DNA of 64,000 nt from Streptomyces lichenis (GTDB lineage: Bacteria; Actinomycetota; Actinomycetes; Streptomycetales; Streptomycetaceae): positions 248,001 through 312,000 of the forward strand of contig NZ_JALPTH010000002.1 in NCBI RefSeq assembly GCF_023218175.1, in the 5' to 3' direction. Shown here piece after piece: positions 46,317-53,016 of this stretch; within the stretch, counting starts at the first letter, position 1; each line of letters opens with the position of its first letter. The notes under the pieces were generated by a model. The model had not been told where the DNA came from. It saw only the letters and a program-made list of their open reading frames with translations, and made no database searches. The translations under genes and the position numbers were made by a program.

Positions 46317-46505
46317 TCAGCGGGGGTTGCAGCGGTGGGTACGGGCGGCGAGTTCGGCGGCGGGGCGGTTGTGGTAGTCGGCGGACCAGTTGCAGCCGGG
46401 GGCGGTGCAGGCGGCGGCGTGGGCCTCGCGGCCGTGGCGGTCGCGGTGGGTGCCGATCTGGACGGGGCCGATGCGGTCGAGGTCCCAGAAGCGGTTGCGG
46501 CGCAT
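46317..46505 (-). CDS. Small Cys/His protein of the element
   Basis: A 62-residue basic protein (MRRNRFWDLDRIGPVQIGTH...) with a possible zinc site formed by AACTAPGCNW and RTHRCNPR. ATG 46505 is preceded by GGAGGTG; a GTG 9 bp upstream is less well placed. It is a typical small ORF between spd genes in AICEs; role unknown. Confidence 0.78.
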   Translation of the reverse strand: MRRNRFWDLDRIGPVQIGTHRDRHGREAHAAACTAPGCNWSADYHNRPAAELAARTHRCNPR

Positions 46506-46520
46506 GGGTGTCACCTCCTC

Positions 46521-47210
46521 TCAGGCGAGTTGGGCGGCGATGGCGTCGGCCATCGGAGCGGGGACGCCGAGCCGGGAGCGCAGGGTGTCGGCGTCGATGT
46601 CACGGCCGGTCGCCGAGCGGTGCGAGTCGGCGAGCTTCCGGGCGTGGGCCACCAGGGCGGGCGGGACGGACGGCGAGGCATCCGGTACGGCCGGGGCGTC
46701 GGAGGGCGGCGCAAGGGGAGCGGACGGCAGCAGCTCGGGCGGCGGGGAAGTCCGGGGCTCGGGCATCTCCTCGCGTACGAGCTGGGGGCCCGGGTCCTCA
46801 GCCACGGCGGCCGGGACGGGCTCCGGCTCCCGGGGCTCCGGCGGCGCGTGGACGAGGAGGGCGCCGCCGAGGAAGGCGAGTGCCGGCCACCCGGCGACGA
46901 GGATGCGCAGCCAGGCGGGGACGTGCCCCAGGTCGAGGAGCCCGGCGGTGGCGATGTTCGCCCCGAGGGAGGCGGCGAGCGCGACCGCGAACCAGGACCA
47001 GGCGGCGTTGCGTGAGGCCCCGGTGCCCCGCAGGGACCGCAGCCGACGCCAGGCGGCGACGAGCAGCAGGTCCACCGAGACCGGGTAGGCCCATGCCTTC
47101 CACCCGTGCTGTCCGGCGGCTTCGGCGAGGTCGTGCAGGTGGGAGAAGGACAGGGCACCGGCGATGACGGCCTGGACCAGGACGGCGTCCACGCGGAGCA
47201 AGGGGCGCAC
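46521..47210 (-). CDS. DUF2637 membrane protein of the element
   Basis: A 229-residue protein from GTG 47210, 5 bp after the end of the traB frame. Four membrane segments occupy about residues 5-110 (HLHDLAEAAGQHGWKAWAYP between the first two is typical). A Pro/Glu-rich linker follows, then a C-terminal helical segment resembling a small DNA-binding domain (LADSHRSATGRDIDADTLRSRLGV). DUF2637 proteins are found next to tra genes in Streptomyces plasmids and elements and are probably part of the spread or transfer apparatus. Confidence 0.85.
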   Translation of the reverse strand: MRPLLRVDAVLVQAVIAGALSFSHLHDLAEAAGQHGWKAWAYPVSVDLLLVAAWRRLRSLRGTGASRNAAWSWFAVALAASLGANIATAGLLDLGHVPAWLRILVAGWPALAFLGGALLVHAPPEPREPEPVPAAVAEDPGPQLVREEMPEPRTSPPPELLPSAPLAPPSDAPAVPDASPSVPPALVAHARKLADSHRSATGRDIDADTLRSRLGVPAPMADAIAAQLA

Positions 47211-47215
47211 GGCGA

Positions 47216-48577
47216 TCAGTCCTTGTCGGCGGCGGAGGCGTCCGCCGGGACCAGGGCGAAGGCGGTCGTGGCCGGTACGGGCCGGAAGGCGGTGAGGCCG
47301 GGGATGTCCGGGGTCAGGTGCGCGTGTTCGGCGCAGGCGGCGACCGCGTCGGCAAGCTCCGTCAGCGGGCTGCGGACCAGCGACCAGCCGCCCGAAGAAT
47401 CCCCGGCGACGGCGACCCCGCGCTGTTCCGGCGCTATGCCGGTGGCGGCGAGCACGGCGGACGGGCTGATGTCGCCGAGCGCCATCTTGGCCGTGGTCTC
47501 GTCGTTCACCCGGTGCGTGATGCGGCCGGTGAGCTAGGCGCGAAGTGCCGTGGCTCCTTTGCCCAGTTCGGCTCCGAACCGCTGGCCGCACACCTCCAGA
47601 TAGATGGCGGCGGCCTGACCGAGCTGAGCAAGGCGGATGAGCTGGGTGACCATCTGGTCCCGGCGCTTCTCGTCGGCGGAGGTGGCGGTGAGGAACAGCT
47701 CTGCCACCTCATCGATCACCACGACGACCGGCGCCGGCCGCATGTCCTCCGGCAGGCCCCAGATGTCCGAGGTGATGACCTCCGCCGGGCCGGAGCCGAG
47801 CCCCTGCACGCTGCGGATCAGCTCGTACCGCTCCACCATCTCTTCGACCAGGACGTCGAGCAGGTCGCCCGCTTCCTCCGGAGTTCAGGCCAGCGCGGAG
47901 AGCCGGGGCGCGAAGGGGGCCAGCTCCACTCCCCACTTGCAGTCGATCCCGACCAGGGCGACGGGCTGCGGGGCGAGACCGGCCAGCAGGCCGCGCAGGT
48001 AAACCGACTTGCCCGACAGGGTCGCGCCCATGACCAGCTCATGCGGGACGGTCCGGAAGTTTCGGACATGGGCCGAGCCGTCCGACCGGAGGGCAACTGG
48101 GACGCGCAGCAGCTCGGGCGGCGGCGCCTTGGGCATGACGACCCGCCGCAGCACGTCGTATCCGACCACCTTCACTTGGAGCCAACCGGGGGCGAGCCCC
48201 GAGATGTGCACCGCGTACGCGCGCCAGGAGTGCCGAAGCCGCTCGGTCGCGGTCTCGAAGTCCCGTACTTCCTGACCGGGTTGCATCCGGATGCGGAGGA
48301 CCAGTCCGCTGCCGGTGAAGCGGATGCGGGTCAGCCGGGGCACCCGGCGGGCGGCGGTGCGGTTGGTGGTGGCCGCGAGCACGAGGCCGAAGCGGGACGG
48401 CGGCTCGGTGAGCCCGCACGCCTCCATGACCGAGCGGTACGTGACCAGGACCCTGACCAGCTTGGCCGGGGCCCCGACCGCGTACCAGAACCAGACCGGG
48501 CGCTGCCACCGCAGGACGACGAGTCCGGCGACCACGAGCACCAGGCCGAGCCAGGCGAGGAACTGTCCGGCGGACAC
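47216..48577 (-). pseudogene. traB: traB/FtsK-SpoIIIE DNA translocase, two in-frame nonsense codons
   Basis: One continuous frame of 454 codons from GTG 48577 encodes an FtsK-like transfer protein. It has a membrane hairpin near residues 5-45, Walker A in MGATLSGKSVYLRG and Walker B in VVVVIDEVAELFL, then a C-terminal domain ending GLTAFRPVPA. The frame is broken by TGA at 47885-47887 (after RLSALA) and TAG at 47534-47536 (GATALRA-stop-LTGRITHRV, where related proteins have Gln, so CAG to TAG). Sequence on both sides of each stop still matches the family and there is no frameshift. TraB moves double-stranded DNA in mycelial mating, so transfer should be lost. Confidence 0.88.
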
Positions 48578-48579
48578 GG

Positions 48580-48912
48580 TCAGTTCACCAGGGAGGTGAC
48601 GGCGGCGGCGCGGAAGGAGATGCCGTGCCGCTTCTGGCCGTTGAACTCGTTCTCCCACGGCCGGGCAACGAGTCCGGTCAGCGCGACCGGGGTGCCCGTG
48701 GCCAGCTCGCCGGAGATGTCGGCCTCGGCGGCGGTGACCGTGATGACCTCGGCGTTGCCGTTGGCGACGAACAGCACGTCCACCGTCATCAGCGAGCCGC
48801 CGGTCTCCGGGTCCACGGCCACCACGCCGTTCTTCTTGTCACGCATTTTGGTCTGGGGCGGCTGGGCCACCATCACGGTCACGCCGCTCATGTCCACGGG
48901 GATCAGGCGCAC
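48580..48912 (-). CDS. Hypothetical first gene of the AICE transfer operon
   Basis: A 110-residue beta-rich protein from GTG 48912 (VRLIPVDMSGVTVMVAQPPQ) with GAGGAG 8 bases upstream; in-frame starts further up overlap that site. It includes TGTPVALTGLVARPWENEF and KRHGISFRAAAV, resembling single-strand-binding/OB-fold-like proteins that precede tra in related elements. It ends 2 bp before the traB start. It is first in the operon, right under the KorSA-like operator. Function not established. Confidence 0.8.
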   Translation of the reverse strand: MRLIPVDMSGVTVMVAQPPQTKMRDKKNGVVAVDPETGGSLMTVDVLFVANGNAEVITVTAAEADISGELATGTPVALTGLVARPWENEFNGQKRHGISFRAAAVTSLVN

Positions 48913-48946
48913 AGGGATCACTCCTCTAGAAGTGCTTGACTCAGTC

Positions 48947-48998
48947 ACTCATGTATAGGAGTGACATGAAGAAGAGTGCAGCACTCCTGTACATGAGT
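48947..48998. promoter_or_regulatory. Operator-promoter of the transfer operon (GntR/KorSA-like)
   Basis: A 17-bp inverted pair: ACTCATGTATAGGAGTG (48947-48963) and CACTCCTGTACATGAGT (48982-48998), one mismatch, 18 bp apart. Leftward, TATACA (a good -10) lies inside the first arm with CTGCAC 18 bp upstream. A third copy of the half-site, CTCCTGTACATGAGT, is at the Nudix/GntR junction, so the element's GntR protein probably represses all three. Confidence 0.75.
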
Positions 48999-49050
48999 CA
49001 ACCCGCCGAGGCGAGAAAGTCCCGGCGGGTTGCGAGGAGTTGAGCGAGCG

Positions 49051-49830
49051 TCAGTCGACGGCCGGGATGCGGTACTCCCAAACGAACTGGTCAGCGGCCA
49101 TGAGGGTGTCGCAGACCTCCACGACCCGGCCCTCCGTGGTCACCGCGTTCCGCACCAGGTGCACAACCGGCGCACCGGGGCTCAGCGCCAGCTCCGAGGA
49201 CTCCGCCTTGGTGGCCAGCCGAGGGACGAGCGTCTCCATGAACTCGGCGAACTCGTGCCCGTGATCCTCCAACCGGGCATAGATGCCGCCGGGACCCGGG
49301 TTGTCGTTGTGCAGCTCGGGGATCTCCTTGGCCACGTCCCAGGGGATGTAGGAGGTGGCCGTCTCCACCGGGGTGCCGTTGCGGAAGTAGAGCCGCCGCC
49401 GGGCGAGCACCTGGGTGCCGGCGTCGAGCCCGAGCCGTTCGGCGATCTCGGCGGGCGCCTCGGCGGTGCCGCGGTAGAGCATCCGCACCTCGGAGGTGGC
49501 CCCGGCCTGGTCGGTCTCGGCGAGGTACGCGGCCTTGCCGCCACGGCGGTGCGAGCGCCGGAAGCGGTCGGAGGAGCGCAGCCGTACCGGCGGCCGGTCC
49601 TTCACCATCGAGCCCTTGCCGTGCCGGGTGTCCACCAGGCCGCTCGCGCGCACCTCCACCATGGCCTTGCGGATCGTGCCGCCGGAGACGCCGTAGCGGT
49701 CGGTCAGCTCCGACTCACTCGGCACCATGTCACCGGGCTTGAGGACGCCTGCCCGGATCTGCTGGACGATCTCCTCGGCGATCTGCAAGTACCGGGGTAC
49801 GGCCCTGTCCCCTCCTACTGCGGTTCCCAT
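49051..49830 (-). CDS. GntR-family repressor, HutC/UTRA type (KorSA-like)
   Basis: A 259-residue regulator. The N-terminal winged helix (YLQIAEEIVQQIRAGVLKPGDMVPSESELTDRYGVSGGTIRKA split over residues 14-60) is followed by a UTRA sensor domain (about 95-250, with LARRRLYFRNGTPVE). KorSA of pSAM2 belongs to the same family and represses the replication/transfer activator, keeping the element quiet. Here the gene is divergent from the Nudix gene with only 30 bp between starts, and operator half-sites lie in that gap and before the transfer operon. Confidence 0.88.
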   Translation of the reverse strand: MGTAVGGDRAVPRYLQIAEEIVQQIRAGVLKPGDMVPSESELTDRYGVSGGTIRKAMVEVRASGLVDTRHGKGSMVKDRPPVRLRSSDRFRRSHRRGGKAAYLAETDQAGATSEVRMLYRGTAEAPAEIAERLGLDAGTQVLARRRLYFRNGTPVETATSYIPWDVAKEIPELHNDNPGPGGIYARLEDHGHEFAEFMETLVPRLATKAESSELALSPGAPVVHLVRNAVTTEGRVVEVCDTLMAADQFVWEYRIPAVD

Positions 49831-49847
49831 AGTCCTTCTCTTCCTCC

Positions 49848-49866
49848 TATGCTCCTGTACATGAGT
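49848..49866 (+). promoter_or_regulatory. Leaderless Nudix promoter overlapped by repressor half-site
   Basis: TATGCT (49848-49853) is placed 7 bp before the Nudix ATG at 49861, the usual distance from a -10 box to a transcription start, and no ribosome site is present. The transcript therefore probably begins at the start codon. The half-site CTCCTGTACATGAGT (49852-49866) covers the start codon itself. Confidence 0.6.
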
Positions 49867-50316
49867 AACAGCGCCCGCGAGACCCAGTCAACGCCACTGC
49901 ACTCGGTGTCCGTCGCGGGCGCGGTCGTACGCGAGGACGGCCGGCTCCTGGCCATCCGCCGGGCCGACAACGGCACCTGGGAGCTCCCGGGCGGCGTGCT
50001 CGAACTCGCCGAGTCCCCCGAGGACGGTGTGATGCGCGAGGTCTGGGAGGAGACCGGCATCCGGGTCGAGGTGGACGAGCTGACCGGGGTGTACAAGAAC
50101 ACTGTGCGCGGAGTCGTCGCCCTGGTCTTCCGCTGCAAGCCGTCCGGCGGCGCCGAGCGCACCTCGGAGGAGTCGACCGCGGTTGCCTGGCTCACCCCCG
50201 AGCAGATCTCCGACCGCATGGCCGAGGTCTACGCCGTCCGCCTCCTCGACGCCCTGGACGGCAACGGGCCCCACGTGCGGAGCCACGACGGCAAGCACCT
50301 GATCGCCGCGCGGTAG
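49861..50316 (+). CDS. Nudix hydrolase, possibly Pif-like conjugal immunity factor
   Basis: A 151-residue Nudix protein. The box GGVLELAESPEDGVMREVWEETGI fits Gx5Ex7REUxEExGU exactly (here written as GVLELAE, SPEDGVM, REVWEETGI). Related enzymes hydrolyse nucleoside diphosphates linked to another group. In pSAM2 the Nudix-motif protein Pif gives immunity against redundant transfer, and it lies in the same kind of neighbourhood, so this may be the Pif counterpart. It is divergent from the GntR repressor and probably read from a leaderless transcript. Confidence 0.85.
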   Translation: MSNSARETQSTPLHSVSVAGAVVREDGRLLAIRRADNGTWELPGGVLELAESPEDGVMREVWEETGIRVEVDELTGVYKNTVRGVVALVFRCKPSGGAERTSEESTAVAWLTPEQISDRMAEVYAVRLLDALDGNGPHVRSHDGKHLIAAR

Positions 50317-50565
50317 GAGTTTCCCTACTTCATCAAGGCACCCGCCGCGCACGCGCGGCGCGTGCGGCCCGTCGTCCGGGCCTGCGCTCCTGTCTCCGCC
50401 CCGCTCCAGCCCGGCCGCCGTCCGCACGCCTACGGCTCGGGTTGATGGGCGGGGAGCCGGGCGATGGTGCACCCGTCACGGACAAGCCTCCGGCGGGGGC
50501 GCTCAGGCTCCGGGATGGCGGGGGCTTTGTATGCGGGTGCCGGCGCGTGGATGGCTGAGGTGGGG

Positions 50566-50718
50566 GACTCCCATCCCGTCCGCCATCGACCCAGGACAAG
50601 CCGAGCAGGCGCGGTGCCGGGCGTCCAGGTCGTTCGTCCAGTGGGGCGCTCCACCTGGACGCCCGGCACCGCGCCCGCTCCACGTACGTGTGGGTCGACG
50701 GCAGACGGGATGGGAGTC
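50566..50718. repeat. 153-bp nested inverted repeat (candidate single-strand origin or transfer site)
   Basis: Outer arms 50566-50593 and 50691-50718 (28 bp, 2 mismatches; GACTCCCATCCCGTC is exact). Inner arms 50603-50630 and 50653-50680 (28 bp, 1 mismatch; GGCGCGGTGCCGGGCG inside). Side spacers are 9 and 10 bases, the right one being the palindrome CACGTACGTG; the loop is 22 bases. The remainder of the 50317-50834 gap holds no gene. In single-stranded DNA it would fold into one long hairpin, as rolling-circle sso and clt loci do. Confidence 0.75.
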
Positions 50719-50834
50719 ACATGAGCAGTAGGCGAGGTCGGTGGTCAAGCTGATGTCCTATCTCGCGCTCTCCCCCTCCCTCTATGCCCCGCCCGGCTAG
50801 AGTGCAGCCGAGCCCCAGAACACAGGAGGACCCC

Positions 50835-52022
50835 TTGCCTGAAGCGGTAACTGATCTGCGCAGCCTCAACGTTCAGGAGCTGGAGGAGGAGGAAGCCGTT
50901 GGCCAGATCGACGAGTATGACATCGTTGCATCGCCCAACGATTTTAACACTCTCACGATCAATAACTTTATCGAGGAAGGGGCAATCAAGATTCCCCCCT
51001 TCCAGCGGAACTATGTCTGGGATCGTAAGCGGGCTTCGAAGCTCATCGAGTCGCTTATCCTCGGACTTCCCGTACCACAGGTGTTCCTGTACGAGGAAGG
51101 CCGAAACAACTTTCTTGTAATCGACGGCCAGCAGCGACTTCTAACCGTTTTCTTTTTCGCTAAGCAGCGGTTTCCGCGTAACGATAAGAGGGCTATTCTG
51201 CGAAACTTGTTCAACACCGAAGGAGGGATTTCGGACGACGTACTTGCAGATGACGAGTTGTTCGAAAACTTCAAGCTCAGCCTTCCATCGGTAGCGGGGC
51301 GGCCGAAGAACAAATTTTCTGGTCTGACGTATGGGAAGCTTGGCGATTATCGCCGTCAACTCGACCTGCGGACAATTCGAAATGTGATCGTTAAGCAGGT
51401 TAGCCCAGCCGACGATGACTCCGCTATGTTCGAAATGTTCAATCGCCTGAATACGGGAGGTGTCAATCTCAACCCGCAGGAAATCCGAGCAAGCCTATAT
51501 CACTCAAAATTCTTCGATAGTGTATTCCTCATGAATCAGGTGCCCACCTGGAGGGCACTATTGGATGCCGAGCAGCCGGACTCGCGCATGAAGGACATGG
51601 AAGTCATCCTTCGAAGCTTGGCGCTGCGTGAGGGCACCGAGTCCTATGCGGGTTCCATGGCCGGATTCGTTAACCGGTTCTGCAAGCGGTCGAAAGTGTT
51701 CGCAAAGGATAAGATCACTCAAACAATGGAGGAGTGGTCTTGGTTCATGCGCCTTAACGAGAATGCGGCCGCTGATACCTATAAGGCCGGATCGTCGAGG
51801 TTCAGCCCCTTGCTATTCGAAGCGGTCTACGCTTCGGCGTTGATGCTTCGAGACCAGGGCGAAGAATTGCCGCACATTAGTCCGAACTGGGTAACACAAA
51901 TTGGCAAAAATCAAACGTTCACTTCATACCAGCAGGAGGGATCAACGAAGACGGCCAACGTCCGCGGGCGCATTGAAATTACACAAGCATTGCTGCTCCA
52001 GGCGGCGAAGGGCACCCTGTGA
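50835..52022 (+). CDS. DUF262 (GmrS-like/ParB-fold) protein, cargo of the element
   Basis: A 395-residue protein from TTG 50835, with AGGAGG 5 bases upstream. The DUF262 domain occupies the first 220 residues. IPPFQRNYVWD, then the catalytic-type VIDGQQRLLTV, and MFNRLNTGGVNLNPQEIR are all hallmark motifs. The C-terminal 170 residues are helical, and no HNH (DUF1524) nuclease domain is present. DUF262 forms the nucleotide-hydrolysing half of GmrSD modification-dependent restriction enzymes and occurs in many defence genes. GC content is visibly lower than in neighbours, indicating separate acquisition. The stop overlaps the HEPN start. Confidence 0.88.
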   Translation: MPEAVTDLRSLNVQELEEEEAVGQIDEYDIVASPNDFNTLTINNFIEEGAIKIPPFQRNYVWDRKRASKLIESLILGLPVPQVFLYEEGRNNFLVIDGQQRLLTVFFFAKQRFPRNDKRAILRNLFNTEGGISDDVLADDELFENFKLSLPSVAGRPKNKFSGLTYGKLGDYRRQLDLRTIRNVIVKQVSPADDDSAMFEMFNRLNTGGVNLNPQEIRASLYHSKFFDSVFLMNQVPTWRALLDAEQPDSRMKDMEVILRSLALREGTESYAGSMAGFVNRFCKRSKVFAKDKITQTMEEWSWFMRLNENAAADTYKAGSSRFSPLLFEAVYASALMLRDQGEELPHISPNWVTQIGKNQTFTSYQQEGSTKTANVRGRIEITQALLLQAAKGTL

Positions 52023-52570
52023 CGCTAATTCAAAGAATGTACGAGGATCAAAAAAGCGTTCTGGACTATCTCGGATCGACCAATCAAGTGTCTCATCACG
52101 CGACTCTGCAAGCGACACTGCCCAAGGTGCTCCTACTTGCCGCGGCTAGCGAGTTTGAGTCTCGCGTCTGCGATGTCATCCGTGAACATGTTCGGGCAAA
52201 CTCTGGGGATTTAAAGATCCTGGAACTGGTAGATCAGAAAGCAATCAAGCGCCAGTACCATACTCTATTCGACTGGGATAAGCGAAACGCCGGCAAGTTC
52301 TGGTCTCTTTTCGGTGCCGACTTTAAGCGGCAAATGGCTGAGACTTGCCGCCGTAGGCCTCGTTTCGAAAGCTCAATAGCTGCATTTCTGGAAATGGGCT
52401 CATTGAGGAATCAGCTCGTTCATAATAACTATGCCGCATTCTCGCTTGACAAGACGCTGGCCGATGTCTTCAGTCTCTATCAAGAGGCGGAAGGGTTTGT
52501 TAATTCGCTCCCTGTGGTTCTGCATGTAGAGTTTACCGAGGGTAAGCTAGATAAAATCCTTCCGGAATAA
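52019..52570 (+). CDS. HEPN-domain RNase-like protein paired with DUF262
   Basis: A 183-residue all-helical protein; GTG 52019 overlaps the DUF262 stop (GTGA). The HEPN ribonuclease motif Rx4H is present in SLRNQLVHNNYAAF (about residues 128-141, RNQLVH). Preceding helices contain KVLLLAAASEFESRVCDVI and DWDKRNAGKFWSLFGADFK, resembling RiboL-PSP or MAE_28990-type HEPN families. HEPN toxins cut RNA and often act with a controlling partner in phage defence or toxin-antitoxin pairs. Leu65 is coded by TTA, rare in Streptomyces, so expression may depend on bldA. It ends 246 bp before attR. Confidence 0.82.
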   Translation: MTLIQRMYEDQKSVLDYLGSTNQVSHHATLQATLPKVLLLAAASEFESRVCDVIREHVRANSGDLKILELVDQKAIKRQYHTLFDWDKRNAGKFWSLFGADFKRQMAETCRRRPRFESSIAAFLEMGSLRNQLVHNNYAAFSLDKTLADVFSLYQEAEGFVNSLPVVLHVEFTEGKLDKILPE

Positions 52571-52815
52571 GCGGACAATTTTAGGGGTGGAGGGGGATCT
52601 GGTGACCCGTTCCTTTGGGGTATTTGTCAGCTCCGGTCACCGTGTCATGCTAAATGACCCTTGCCAGTGACTTAGCCAAGCCTAGGTTGTCGTGGCGGGC
52701 GGGCCTTCTGTACAGCACCCCCGTACCGCAACCTCAGCATCCACCCCCGTCCGCTACTGTTTCTCCCGGGCCTTGTAGCGGCCGGTATGACCGTCGCTGA
52801 CCGATCCGGCTAGAG

Positions 52816-52920
52816 CTACGGATCAGAAGGTTGCAGGTTCGAATCCTGCCGAGTGCACACAGCTGAGAGGCCCGGACGAGAGTCCGGGCCTCTTGCGTTG
52901 GCGGCCGTACAGCAGCGAAG
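52816..52920. repeat. attR, 105-bp direct repeat with 3' half of tRNA-Arg
   Basis: Exact copy of 41736-41840. It starts in the anticodon loop, so the 5' half of the tRNA is absent and no functional tRNA is formed. It carries a second copy of the terminator hairpin (52866-52893). The 245 bp before it, after the HEPN stop, hold only an imperfect GGTGACC/GGTCACC hairpin (about 52611-52650). Confidence 0.95.
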
Positions 52921-53016
52921 CTCACCCGTGTCGCTGACACCGACGGGGGCGCGTCCGATCGCAGCGACGCCGTGCTGCGTTGGGAAACGGCCGCCGGCGG
53001 CGAGGTGGCCGCTCGC

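Larger units (their letters stand above)
41736..52920. mobile_element. pSAM2-type actinomycete integrative and conjugative element (AICE) in tRNA-Arg(ACG)
   Basis: An 11.2-kb element bounded by perfect 105-bp direct repeats. It has the AICE set in the usual order: tyrosine integrase beside attL, excisionase, RepSA-type initiator, small transfer/spread genes, FtsK/TraB translocase, and a GntR repressor with a Nudix gene at the control end. Most genes form one leftward operon with 1-4 bp overlaps. The traB gene carries two nonsense codons, so conjugation is probably lost while excision and replication genes look complete. A lower-GC cargo pair (DUF262 and HEPN) sits next to attR. GGDEF and HEPN genes contain TTA codons. 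Confidence 0.93.

Noticed and set aside
47216..47509. A separate 97-residue gene (VNDETTAKMALGD...)
   Set aside because: It is in the same frame as traB and continues its conserved C-terminus; the apparent start is an internal Val after the TAG codon.
47534..47839. A separate 101-residue ATPase gene with Walker B
   Set aside because: Same frame as the upstream Walker A part with only a TGA between; it is the middle of the traB pseudogene.
47885..47887. TGA in traB as selenocysteine
   Set aside because: No catalytic role is known for Sec in TraB at this site, no SECIS hairpin was seen, and a second stop (TAG) follows.
48966..49043. A 25-codon ORF (MKKSAALLYMSQ...) between the operator arms
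   Set aside because: It overlaps the repeated operator sequence, which explains its ATG and ribosome-site-like bases; no independent support.
52816..52857. Second tRNA-Arg gene
   Set aside because: Only the 3' half from the anticodon loop is present; the 5' acceptor and D-arm are missing, so it is attR.
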